NCBI GenBank assembly: GCA_003235365.1
Contig: QJWJ01000042.1
Location: forward strand, 1-61,300
Direction of reading: 5' to 3'
From: Deltaproteobacteria bacterium
GTDB taxonomy: Bacteria; Myxococcota_A; Polyangia; Polyangiales; Polyangiaceae
Length of the DNA stretch: 61,300 nt
Of this stretch, positions 52,764 through 61,300 are shown in pieces (position 1 is the first letter of the stretch; each line of letters starts with the position of its first letter). The translations under genes were made by a program, and so were the position numbers. A model generated the notes under the pieces. That model searched no databases. It was given only the letters and a program-made list of their open reading frames with translations, and was not told the origin of the DNA.

Positions 52764-55700
52764 CTACAGTTTCAGATCACCAGAATAAGTGACCACCAGG
52801 GCGATCGTGCGGACATTTTGCGAGGTGAACTTCGCGGCAGCCGACGCGCTTGGCGCTGCGATCACCCAGGCAGCATTGGTTGGATCTTGTCCGGGAGCCA
52901 CCAACGGCAATTCCAGGCCCGACTTGAAGGTGCCGGGCTTGAGTTGAACGCTGCTCGAGGCGGTCGTGAGTAGGAGCGCCTGCCGGCTCAGGTCTTCTTG
53001 GGGCTCGGCTGTGGGTTCGTAGTGAAGGTAGACACCCGTGACGTTCGCGCGGGAACTGGCTTGGGGTAGCGAGTTGCGCTCGACACTGAACGTCATGCCC
53101 GCTGTGGGGTTCGCGAGGAAGGCTTGCCACGCGTCGGAGTAGTCTGCGGCTAGGTTCAGCAGCCAGGTGCGTTCGTTCGGCGCCTTGCCGAGCAGGCGCT
53201 TGGCCACCTCTGCAAAAGCGCTTCCTCCCTGCCGTGCCGTGTACTGAACGGTCATGACGACATCCGTCAGCGTGCGTCGGTGCATCGCCCCATTGACTCC
53301 GTCGATCTCCAGGCGCCAACTGGACACGGCGCCGGTACCCTCGAAGGGCAGGTAGCGCTCGTCAGAGTAGTTGACTTGGAACAAACCGCTGTCGTTGACA
53401 CCGGTCGAAAGTGCGACTTGCTGATTCGGTCGCCAATCGACGCGCACGACGTTGGGCTGCGGTTCGCCGCCTTGCCCCAAGAGGTACCCCAGGCCCGCCT
53501 TGTCAGGCGTGAGCAAGGTCCGGTGACCGAGTTGAGTCAACGTGGCATTGATGCTTTGGTATGGCCCCACGACTGCGGGGAACGACAGAGCAACGGTCTT
53601 GATTTGACGGCAGTAGTGGCCAGGGAAGTCGGAGTCGAACAGAGCCTCGCCGAGCTCGAACTCGCAACGGCCCTGTTCTTTCAAGCGCAGCAACGCCAAG
53701 GGGTCGACCTGCAGCAAGGAAACGTGGCGCGTGATCTCGAGCATACGCGTGTTGGCGTCGATGTACGCCTTCTCCAAGCGGTCGATGTCGAGTTGGAGTT
53801 GTTCGCCCGCCAGGAGGCCCTTCTTGAGGCTATCCCAGTAGCCCGCGCCGATGTATTGCACTTCCGACTCTGGAACTGCGAGTTCGAATTGAAATGCGCG
53901 CTGCGCCGCCTTCGCATACCCAAGCGCCAGGTTGTACGTTTGAAAGTACACCCCAGACAGTTTGCCGATCATCCACTGGTACAGCTGCTTGCTGGTGAAC
54001 TTCGAATTCATGAACGTATCGATCGCCTCGTTGTTCCGAATTTGGCGGCGATGTACTTGCAGTTCACGGTTGGCGATTTGAACCTGGATCTCCGCGGCCT
54101 TGATCTGACGGCCGATCTGCAGCACGTCCCCGCTTGCCAGGTTCGCCTGCAGTTGCCAATCTTGCGCTCGACGCTCCCACCCGCCCAGCGTGGCCGCCAG
54201 ACTACTCTGGAACGACGCCATTTCCGCCTGCGCACGGAATGCGTGGGACAGGCCGAGCAGGCCCTTGCCTATCTGGTCCCCACCGTAGGTGAGCGCAAAG
54301 GGCGAACCCGCCTGAGGGGCGAAACTCGCGCCGGACGAAGCAACGCTCAACACGTTGGCCACCTGGGAAAACACCTGCCCGATGATCGCCGTCGCGATCT
54401 GTGTCTGCTCGTACGCGGACAGACCGGTCGCCAGCAGTTGCTGGTAGTGCGACTGGCGCGTTTGGGCGTTCTTCAAACCCTCTTGCAAGGCTGCCAGCGA
54501 TTCCGCAGCCGCGTTCACTTGTTGCTGACGGATCTCGAGTTGCATCTCGAGGATTTGACGCTCTTGAGTATTACGCAAGAGCGCCAGCTCTTCCGCGTCC
54601 TTTTTCTCGAGGGCGGCGAGTAACGCGGCACCCAAACTCGTCACGCGGGCTGTGAGCTCTCTGGCGCGGCCCAGCATGAAACTGAACCGATAGTGCGGTA
54701 CGGGCATGTTGTAGTCGGCAAGCGCCTGAGCGAGCCCGGCGCCGGAGGCGAACGCCTTGACCAAGGCGAGCACGTCAACTGGCGGAGAAAACAGCGCCAG
54801 CGAGCGTTTGACGCCATCGATGTCCAGCCCGTGCCGGATCTTGGTGAGGCGGTCCTCGACCCTATCCCAGTAGCGGACGAAGTCTTCGTTCTCCGGGATG
54901 TAAAAATAGGGATTGAAAATGCTGTCGTTGGGGACTGCCCAGGTATCGTCGTAGCGCGAGACGGGCGGAACGCCGTTTTCGAGTTTGAGGATCTCTTCCG
55001 TGATGGTGATCGGGCTCGGGGTGGTGAGATTGTCGTAGCTGACCGTTGCAGACAGAGCGCGCTTGCCGAGCTGTTGGGGTCGGCGGCCCAAGATGTCGCC
55101 AGCGCGTACGTAGAGCATCGTCGCCTCGCCGATGGTCTCACGCGTGTACTGCCGGAACAGCATGTCGCCCCAGACAATCAGATTGTCGATGTAGCTCATG
55201 ACAAACGCCTTTTTGTACGCCAGTGGGCGCAGTTCGCCGATGGCGTGCGGGTCGAAGGGGTCGTCGCGATATGCCGTGAGCTGGGGACCGAGTTCGCTCA
55301 GATCCTCCTCCTTGTTGAAGGTCGCGTTCTCGACGAACGCGAGGAACCTCCAGTACTGTCCGTTCGACTGTGGGACGCTGGGATCGAAGACGTACTCGTA
55401 CCAGTGCAGAGCGTCCTCGAACCGCTGACTCTGCTTGAGCGTTTGCGCGATCAAGAAGGGAACGTGGAGGAAGATTTCCCAATAGTAAAACGCGTTCGCA
55501 CTGGTGAAGTCGAGTCCTGAAGCATTCTGGCCTTTGCCTGGGTAGTCCGAGACGTACGTGGTATCGACGTACAGCTCGTTACGCCCCGCCGGTAGACTGG
55601 GTGGAGTCGTCGTGAAGGCCGTGAATGTCGGTAGCTCCGGGTTGACCTGAGTCCCCAAAGAGAGCAAACCGCCCAGACCGTGCGCGAAGAGCGCTCTCGA

Positions 55701-58700
55701 GAATCCTTCGGAGGTGTTGCTCGTCAGTCGCGTGATCGAGAAACTCAACTGGTAGTTGGCGAAGAGTCGCGCGTAGAAGCCGGCGGGCAACTCGAGGGTC
55801 GACGAGAACGAGCGGATTGGATAGCCGGCGTCCGCACGGAATGGAGGTGCACTCTGCGTCCCCGAGTAGCGAACCATGACGTGGCTGTGCACGAAGCTCG
55901 ACGCCAGCACGTGGAGTTTGCCGGCGTAGGAGAACGCCGCCGACGCCTTGTCGAAAGCGATGCTGCCACCGAAAGGGTCGCGCCACACGTCGTCGAGCTT
56001 GGGCGGAAGGGTGCGCAATGGCTGCCCTTGGACGTCGGAGACCACGAGCGCGTCCAAGTCATTGGGATTGAAAGTCGCGTGCGGCAAACAGTACTCGCCC
56101 GAGAACAAGTACAGCTTGCCATCCGGTCCGAACTGGGCCCCGTCGACTCCATCAGTCAGGGTGCCGTTGAACAAGGACGGTAACTGGCCCCAGCGCGGCG
56201 CGACGGCTTGGAACGTGAGCGTGGCATCCAGGGCCGTGGGATCGACCACCGCGTAGAGATCACCGACGAAGAAGTACAGGACGCCGTCCCGCCCCTCGAA
56301 CGCCGCTGACAACCCACTGGCGCCACCGGGTAGCGCTGCCAGGTTTCCCGTCGACCAGCTCCGTGACGACCAAGTGAAGATCACGATCTGGGTCCCCCGC
56401 GTGAACACGATTCGAGATTCGGGCGAGGACGTCAGGAAAACGGCGTCCAGTTCGGTCCAGCCGTCGAACGGACTGGCGGAACCGGCCTGCGATGCCTGAC
56501 GCAGGTCGTCGAGATCCAGGTTGGCAACACCGGAAGATCCCCCCGCCTGGCTGACGACGATGGTCCGGTCGGCGCCGGGCAACTTGAACGCGCTGACGAG
56601 AGATCTGCCACTGGCGGTGACGTCTGTCCAACTGAGTGAAGGTAGCCCGGAACCAATCAGCATATCTAGTGTCGGGGCTCCGTTCGGCAGATTGCCAATC
56701 AACGGCTGTTCGGTGACGTCGTAGGCGTTCCCTGAGTACGAGAAGTGCTGGGACCCGAGGAGGAAGAAGGTCTTACCGCCTTGTGCGGCGACGATCACGT
56801 TCTCGATTCGCCAAGTCGGCTCCAGCTCGAACACCCCCGCCAGCCGTCCCCAGGGCCAAGCGGCACTGGTCACGTCGATCGCTGAGCCCCACCCGGCACC
56901 GCTCGTGTAGCGTTGGTAGTACAAACTTGATGGGTCGCCGGCGGTGTGCAGCGCAAAGACGAACACGTCCTCGCTGGCCGTGTTGAACACAGCCGTGACG
57001 TGGTTGAACGTCTGACCGAGGATCTCGTTTTCGTTGAAGGTGGGCGGATCCTCCGAAGGGCGACACAAGAACGTGCCACCTTTTGCGTCGAAGCTGAACC
57101 AATCGCCCGATGCTCCGTCGCCATGTTCACCCCAGGGAACGATGGCTGTCACATCGGCCGCGTCAATCCCCAATTGCGTGGGGAACGACGTCTCTTGGTC
57201 GCCCAGGAAGCGGAGCCCTTGAAAGCGCCAGCCTTGGGTCGAGTCCAACTCGAGGTCCAGACTGTCGCGCAGACGGCCGAGCTTCCATTCCCAGAAGAAC
57301 AACTGAAACGAGAGATTGATGTAGTCTTCATTACCGCCGCCTTGTGGCACGGGGTTGTTTGCCGTCAGCACTACATTCTTGGCAACGTCCGCCGCAAACA
57401 CGTAGGGAAGGGCTTCCGGATCTACGGGGTTCGTCGGGGCGAGGACGACCGTTTGGGGCGCGACCCACTCCTTTGTGAAGTTGTAAAAAGTGAACTTGAT
57501 CTTGAGTTTGACCTGGCGGGTCCCTTCCGAGTCCGCATCGTAGCTCGTTCCGCTGCCGCTCGTGAATTCGGTCGAGTTGTAGGGGGTGGTCTCAATCCAG
57601 AACAAGAACAGGCGATTGAACGCGTAAACGGGTCTCACTCGCGGGGCGTCGATGGTGACGCCAACTTTCTGCCAGGGTGCCCAGTCGATGGGGGTATCGA
57701 GTGACCATTCGGTTTCTGGCGGTACGGGCCTGCGCAGCTCGCCCGGACGATAGTAGTAGACGGGGGGTTCCGTTCGCGTGACCCCGACCATGAACACCGA
57801 ACGGTGCTCGACCGCTTCGATTACCTCCGTGTAGCGGTAGCCACCCACTACCCGCAGCCGAGCGATCTCGTGGAATGCTTCGAGGTACGTCTGGTAGGCT
57901 TGTTGCACGCTGATGGACGTGATTTCGTCCTGCAGCAGCTTCTCTTCCAGCTCCTCGAATGCGGGGCTCTTCTCCGTTCTCAGTTCGGGGCGAATGTAGT
58001 TCTCTGGATGCAGGAACACCTTTCGGTTGGCTTCCCAAATCCTGTAGTTCTTCATCCAAGGCCACCAGAGCCGAAGGTTTCCCTCGACATCCGACGGTAC
58101 TGTTTCGAGTCGCATCAAAGCGCGGTGGTAGAACAGCTGAATGCTGTTGATCGCTTCGACGATCTTCGACGTGTCGAGCGAGGCGTCCAGCTGTACATCG
58201 GTCAGAAGCTGCTCGTAGACGTCGTTTGGATCCTGCAGCGCCCCGTCGTCGTCGACCAGATAGGCCACGAGTGCGTCCCGCTTGGCGTTCGCGACTGGAT
58301 TGTAGAGCGAGCGCGAAACGTCGGTCCACTCGGCGGGACTGGTTCCTGCTTGGATGAGCTGGAAGAGAAAGTCCGCGCCGCTCTGAAGTGCAGCCTCACG
58401 TTCAGCCACCGTACCGGGGGTTACCCCAAAAACGGGAGCCCACAGGCGTGACTGGAGCTTTGCGGGTTCACTTCCAACGCGCAGTGCCAGCTCGAAGTGA
58501 CGTGCAAGTCTGGCTAGGACTCGGGCGTCGAGCAACTGGGCTGCTGGCACGACGAGGATGTCCAGGAGCGCCTGTAGCGTTGCCAGCGGCCACTGAGTCG
58601 CGCGAGCCAGGGCCACGACCTCGGGCTCGAAGCCGGACACCGAAAACTTGGGCTCACTCAGATCGACGCCATCGAGGAGTTCGAGCAAACTCGGGCTTTG

Positions 58701-61300
58701 CGCGGAGTAGTCGTCGAACAACTGTTTCGCGCGCCACCATTCGGGTAGATCTTCGAGCTGGAAGTCGAAGCGCTCTTCGAACTTGGCGGCATTGGCGAGC
58801 GGGTACCCAGTATCAGGCTGCAGCAAGCGGAAGTCGGAGATGCGAACGTGTTGATCGGCTTTGAACAGGTAGCTTCGACCCTCGAAGGCGGCCACGGCGC
58901 CGAGGTCTTGGGTGAAGTCGGCGCCGGTTTGCGGCCACGCGGCGCCGATGTCCGTCGCGGTGACCCGGGGGAATTCCTCGTCGACGTACTCGCGACTCGC
59001 GCCCGAGTAGACGCTGTATTGATCGGCCGCAAATAGGTACAACTTGCCGTTCGGTGCGACGAAGGCGGCATCGAGCTGCTGCGCCGCCTGAAGCTCGTTT
59101 CGCACGAGTCCGAAGCGGTCTGTGAGTGGCATCGCCGAGTCTGGCTGAGCCGTGGATACGAACTGGCTTCCGGCGACGTAGAAGTGAGTGGTGCCGATGA
59201 GGAGCGCTGCGCCGATACCCCCGTCGAGAGCGGAGGACAGCGAGGGCAAGCCGAGCTCTGCGGCGTAGGACGTGGCGACGCGGAGAGGGTACCCTTCATC
59301 AACGTTCGTCCGGTCCGTGCCCGAGTACCGCAGGAACTGGTCACCGCTGAACAGATACAGACGGCCATCTGGGGTATGCATGGCGGCATCTACGGACTCG
59401 CTGTCCCACAGCTTGTTGTCGATGATGCCCCAACGCTCGGTGAGTGGGTGCACGGCGCCATCGGCAGACGACGCATAAAGCTGTGGCGATTCCGGTTCTG
59501 CCGGTGGCGGAGCAAACACGTGCAGGTTGCCATCGGTTCCGGCGATGAAACCGCGAACCTCTTCGAGAAACTCGGCCCCAAGTGCTGGAAACAGCGCGTC
59601 TGCGGCTTCGAGGTGAGCGATGACCTTGGGGTAGCCCTCGTCGACGTAGCCCGAGTAGTCGCCGCTGTAGCGAACATACTGGTCCGCAGCAAACACGAAC
59701 GTGACCGTGTCTGACCCCTGCACGTGCACGAAGCCGGCATCGACCCGGTTCTGGGTCTGCATCTCGTTGCGCACTTTCGCCCATTGCGGAAGTATCGGCG
59801 TCGTAGACGAGGTTTCGCTCGTGAAGTCCGGGCCAGAAAAGACATAGGTTTGGTGGGCATCTCGAAACACCGCCGAGCCGAGCGCCTGCCAAGTTGCAGG
59901 CATCGTACCGGCGACACCCTCTGCCGACCACCACACAGACACCCGACGCGGATAGCCCTCGTCAGCGTAGAAGTTCGGGTCGCCCGGCTCGAGCGCCGCA
60001 CTGTAGCGAGTGAACTGGGTGTCGCAGAACAGGTAGAGCTTTCCGTTCTCGGCGCGGTATGCGCCATCGACCCGGGACAAGTCCTCGAAGTGATTCTCTA
60101 CCTTGCCCCAACGAGACGTTAGTAGCATGTCGCCACCCGTATTGTCCGAGAAGTCGTAGCGGGTGTCGTTGAAGAGGTGAACCGTGCCAGAACCATCGCT
60201 GCACAGGGCGAAGCCACTCTGCTCGAGCTGCGCGGGGAGCGTCAGCGCGATGCCCTCCGCCGACCAGTTGGGCGCGATACGCTTCGGGTAGCCCTCATCG
60301 ACGTAGAAGTCGGCGTCACCTGGCCGCAGCGTTCCCGAATACTTGATGTATTGCGTCGAGCAGAACAGGTAGGTCGTACCGTTGCCGAGGCTGAGCGACG
60401 CATCCACCCTGCCCAGATCGGCAAACTGGTTGAAAACCTTCGCCCACACCGAGCGTATCAGTACCGGTGTCGTGAGCGGCCCGCCGCCTGCGGGACGCGT
60501 GCCGTACTTGTCGCCGGAGAAGACGTGCAGTGTGCCGTCCGCGCCCTTGAAGATCGCATCCACCTGAGTGAAGGGCAGGTAGTCGGTGATGAAGCTCATC
60601 GCGACGGGCGGGAACCAGAAGCCGTTCGTGTACTCGCGCCGCCACTGGAACGGCCCGCCGTGGCTGTAGAACACCACGATGTGCGGCTGTCCATTGACGG
60701 TGTCCGAGTAGACCGCGTCGATCGACTGGATCCAGTCGTTGGGGATCGGGAACGGCAACGGCTCGTGCAACGCGAAGCCACGAAACCACTGCCCTTCTGC
60801 AGCGATGCCGTCGCGCAAGCGCTTCGGGTAGCCGGCGTCGACTTGCGAGTAGTTGCTCGTGCTGTACCGCGCATAGTACTCACCCTTGAATAGGTAGAGC
60901 CGCTGCACGTTGTCGACCGGCGAGCGAAATGTCAGTGCTGCATCGATGGACTCCGTAAAGCTTTGTGGCAGATTGCCCCAGCGCGTGCCGATGACTAGCG
61001 GGTAGCCTTCGTCGACCACGTCGTAGGTCGAGGTCGAGTAGCGCACGAACTGGTTGCCGCCAAACACGTACGTTTGCCCCGAGGGGGACAAGAACGCCGC
61101 GTTGACGTGGGTTTGCTCTTGAATCCAGTTTCGCACCAGCCCCCACGCGGGCGCGATCGGGTGTGGCGTGTCTACTGGCGAAGCATCGACCCGGGCGTAG
61201 CTCTGACCCTTGAAGAAGTAGATGCGCCCGTCGTTGCTCTGTACCGCAGCAGAAATGCCGTCCGTGAAGGTAGCAGGGATCGAGTACCCACTACTTTCCT
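52764..61300 (-). CDS. TcA-type toxin-complex protein with hemopexin-like repeats (5' end outside window)
   Basis: A minus-strand frame open to the right edge; at least 2,840 codons are in view and the true start lies beyond 61300 (a GTG at 61136 is only internal). From the edge to about 58800 it has eight or more hemopexin-like units with YLFSGDQFLRYSG and VDEGYPLRV motifs. About 58750-58100 is a helical region like the ABC-toxin N-terminal region. At 58070-57975, WWPWMKNYRIWEANRKVFLH and PENYIRPELR are the hallmark of the TcA neuraminidase-like domain. About 57000-55950 holds more hemopexin-like blades inside that part. FYYWEIFLHVPFLIAQTL (near 55480) and YFYIPENEDFVRYWDRVEDR (near 54900) follow, then a long coiled coil with Gln/Glu (54630-54480), a hydrophobic stretch (54410-54330), and the C-terminal TcB-binding region to 52764. 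TcA forms a pentameric needle that injects a toxin held by TcB/TcC. No TcB/TcC gene is in the window. Confidence 0.85.
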   Translation of the reverse strand, partial: ESSGYSIPATFTDGISAAVQSNDGRIYFFKGQSYARVDASPVDTPHPIAPAWGLVRNWIQEQTHVNAAFLSPSGQTYVFGGNQFVRYSTSTYDVVDEGYPLVIGTRWGNLPQSFTESIDAALTFRSPVDNVQRLYLFKGEYYARYSTSNYSQVDAGYPKRLRDGIAAEGQWFRGFALHEPLPFPIPNDWIQSIDAVYSDTVNGQPHIVVFYSHGGPFQWRREYTNGFWFPPVAMSFITDYLPFTQVDAIFKGADGTLHVFSGDKYGTRPAGGGPLTTPVLIRSVWAKVFNQFADLGRVDASLSLGNGTTYLFCSTQYIKYSGTLRPGDADFYVDEGYPKRIAPNWSAEGIALTLPAQLEQSGFALCSDGSGTVHLFNDTRYDFSDNTGGDMLLTSRWGKVENHFEDLSRVDGAYRAENGKLYLFCDTQFTRYSAALEPGDPNFYADEGYPRRVSVWWSAEGVAGTMPATWQALGSAVFRDAHQTYVFSGPDFTSETSSTTPILPQWAKVRNEMQTQNRVDAGFVHVQGSDTVTFVFAADQYVRYSGDYSGYVDEGYPKVIAHLEAADALFPALGAEFLEEVRGFIAGTDGNLHVFAPPPAEPESPQLYASSADGAVHPLTERWGIIDNKLWDSESVDAAMHTPDGRLYLFSGDQFLRYSGTDRTNVDEGYPLRVATSYAAELGLPSLSSALDGGIGAALLIGTTHFYVAGSQFVSTAQPDSAMPLTDRFGLVRNELQAAQQLDAAFVAPNGKLYLFAADQYSVYSGASREYVDEEFPRVTATDIGAAWPQTGADFTQDLGAVAAFEGRSYLFKADQHVRISDFRLLQPDTGYPLANAAKFEERFDFQLEDLPEWWRAKQLFDDYSAQSPSLLELLDGVDLSEPKFSVSGFEPEVVALARATQWPLATLQALLDILVVPAAQLLDARVLARLARHFELALRVGSEPAKLQSRLWAPVFGVTPGTVAEREAALQSGADFLFQLIQAGTSPAEWTDVSRSLYNPVANAKRDALVAYLVDDDGALQDPNDVYEQLLTDVQLDASLDTSKIVEAINSIQLFYHRALMRLETVPSDVEGNLRLWWPWMKNYRIWEANRKVFLHPENYIRPELRTEKSPAFEELEEKLLQDEITSISVQQAYQTYLEAFHEIARLRVVGGYRYTEVIEAVEHRSVFMVGVTRTEPPVYYYRPGELRRPVPPETEWSLDTPIDWAPWQKVGVTIDAPRVRPVYAFNRLFLFWIETTPYNSTEFTSGSGTSYDADSEGTRQVKLKIKFTFYNFTKEWVAPQTVVLAPTNPVDPEALPYVFAADVAKNVVLTANNPVPQGGGNEDYINLSFQLFFWEWKLGRLRDSLDLELDSTQGWRFQGLRFLGDQETSFPTQLGIDAADVTAIVPWGEHGDGASGDWFSFDAKGGTFLCRPSEDPPTFNENEILGQTFNHVTAVFNTASEDVFVFALHTAGDPSSLYYQRYTSGAGWGSAIDVTSAAWPWGRLAGVFELEPTWRIENVIVAAQGGKTFFLLGSQHFSYSGNAYDVTEQPLIGNLPNGAPTLDMLIGSGLPSLSWTDVTASGRSLVSAFKLPGADRTIVVSQAGGSSGVANLDLDDLRQASQAGSASPFDGWTELDAVFLTSSPESRIVFTRGTQIVIFTWSSRSWSTGNLAALPGGASGLSAAFEGRDGVLYFFVGDLYAVVDPTALDATLTFQAVAPRWGQLPSLFNGTLTDGVDGAQFGPDGKLYLFSGEYCLPHATFNPNDLDALVVSDVQGQPLRTLPPKLDDVWRDPFGGSIAFDKASAAFSYAGKLHVLASSFVHSHVMVRYSGTQSAPPFRADAGYPIRSFSSTLELPAGFYARLFANYQLSFSITRLTSNTSEGFSRALFAHGLGGLLSLGTQVNPELPTFTAFTTTPPSLPAGRNELYVDTTYVSDYPGKGQNASGLDFTSANAFYYWEIFLHVPFLIAQTLKQSQRFEDALHWYEYVFDPSVPQSNGQYWRFLAFVENATFNKEEDLSELGPQLTAYRDDPFDPHAIGELRPLAYKKAFVMSYIDNLIVWGDMLFRQYTRETIGEATMLYVRAGDILGRRPQQLGKRALSATVSYDNLTTPSPITITEEILKLENGVPPVSRYDDTWAVPNDSIFNPYFYIPENEDFVRYWDRVEDRLTKIRHGLDIDGVKRSLALFSPPVDVLALVKAFASGAGLAQALADYNMPVPHYRFSFMLGRARELTARVTSLGAALLAALEKKDAEELALLRNTQERQILEMQLEIRQQQVNAAAESLAALQEGLKNAQTRQSHYQQLLATGLSAYEQTQIATAIIGQVFSQVANVLSVASSGASFAPQAGSPFALTYGGDQIGKGLLGLSHAFRAQAEMASFQSSLAATLGGWERRAQDWQLQANLASGDVLQIGRQIKAAEIQVQIANRELQVHRRQIRNNEAIDTFMNSKFTSKQLYQWMIGKLSGVYFQTYNLALGYAKAAQRAFQFELAVPESEVQYIGAGYWDSLKKGLLAGEQLQLDIDRLEKAYIDANTRMLEITRHVSLLQVDPLALLRLKEQGRCEFELGEALFDSDFPGHYCRQIKTVALSFPAVVGPYQSINATLTQLGHRTLLTPDKAGLGYLLGQGGEPQPNVVRVDWRPNQQVALSTGVNDSGLFQVNYSDERYLPFEGTGAVSSWRLEIDGVNGAMHRRTLTDVVMTVQYTARQGGSAFAEVAKRLLGKAPNERTWLLNLAADYSDAWQAFLANPTAGMTFSVERNSLPQASSRANVTGVYLHYEPTAEPQEDLSRQALLLTTASSSVQLKPGTFKSGLELPLVAPGQDPTNAAWVIAAPSASAAAKFTSQNVRTIALVVTYSGDLKL

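Noticed and set aside
1..61300. CRISPR array, rRNA, tRNA or transposase
   Set aside because: No regularly spaced direct repeats with unique spacers, no rRNA or tRNA signature and no DDE/IS-type protein was recognised by reading.

Overview
The window is about 61 kb of high-GC DNA that reads like a myxobacterium, most likely of the Polyangiales type. The signs are Hanks-type Ser/Thr kinases next to an FHA-like sigma54 activator, MopE-type and thrombospondin-3-like Asp-rich lipoproteins, a TPR/PEGA protein, a Stig1-like Cys motif before FG-GAP repeats, a MYXO-CTERM-like tail, DUF1592/DUF1552 protein pairs, and many lipoproteins tethered by long Ser/Thr/Gly/Ala linkers. No rRNA, tRNA, CRISPR array or transposase was recognised. 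The assignment rests on gene content only.

Layout. 0.8-10.2 kb: a coiled-coil protein, an esterase lipoprotein, an orphan GspC/PDZ protein, a SnoaL-like protein, then a signalling block (sigma54 activator plus small kinase on minus; full kinase plus TPR/PEGA protein on plus). 10.3-15.7 kb: two MopE-like lipoproteins, the second ending in three near-identical jelly-roll/MAM-like repeats. 16.0-18.8 kb: a hybrid cluster protein (hcp) with its probable NADH reductase. 18.8-24.7 kb: three secreted lipoproteins on minus (PEBP-like, FG-GAP propeller, alpha/beta hydrolase). 25.0-28.0 kb: stress and redox genes (GST, MerR with a divergent FMN reductase, an MscS remnant, an SRPBCC-ArsR pair). 28.4-30.6 kb: a lipoprotein with WD40-like repeats between two YARHG-like modules. 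30.7-37.3 kb (minus): a gene with a probable frameshift, GNAT and CBS genes, a HlyD-type adaptor and an FtsX permease without an ATPase, and a cytoplasmic PEBP. 37.6-39.3 kb: a MYXO-CTERM-like protein convergent with a small, lower-GC gene. 40.2-50.6 kb: two translationally coupled DUF1592-DUF1552 pairs around a PhzS-like monooxygenase/Dabb pair, then an unknown lipoprotein. 50.7-52.7 kb: a CE1-like esterase and an aldo/keto reductase. 52.8 kb to the right edge: one giant minus-strand gene, open at the edge, for a TcA-type toxin-complex protein with many hemopexin-like repeats.

How the genes work together. Many products are predicted to be exported or surface-tethered, which suits a predatory or saprophytic bacterium. 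The clearest working units are hcp with its reductase (nitric oxide/nitrosative stress), the MerR/FMN-reductase divergon with a classical 19-bp-spacer promoter, the SRPBCC/ArsR operon with an AACC-AAAA-GGTT operator, the kinase/sigma54 block, and the DUF1592/DUF1552 pairs.

The most unusual items are the hemopexin-TcA giant gene, the YARHG-WD40-YARHG protein, a gapless 148-bp dispersed element present twice, a 106-bp element with terminal inverted repeats that recurs in part 41 kb away, and a mechanosensitive-channel fragment with two compensating frameshifts.
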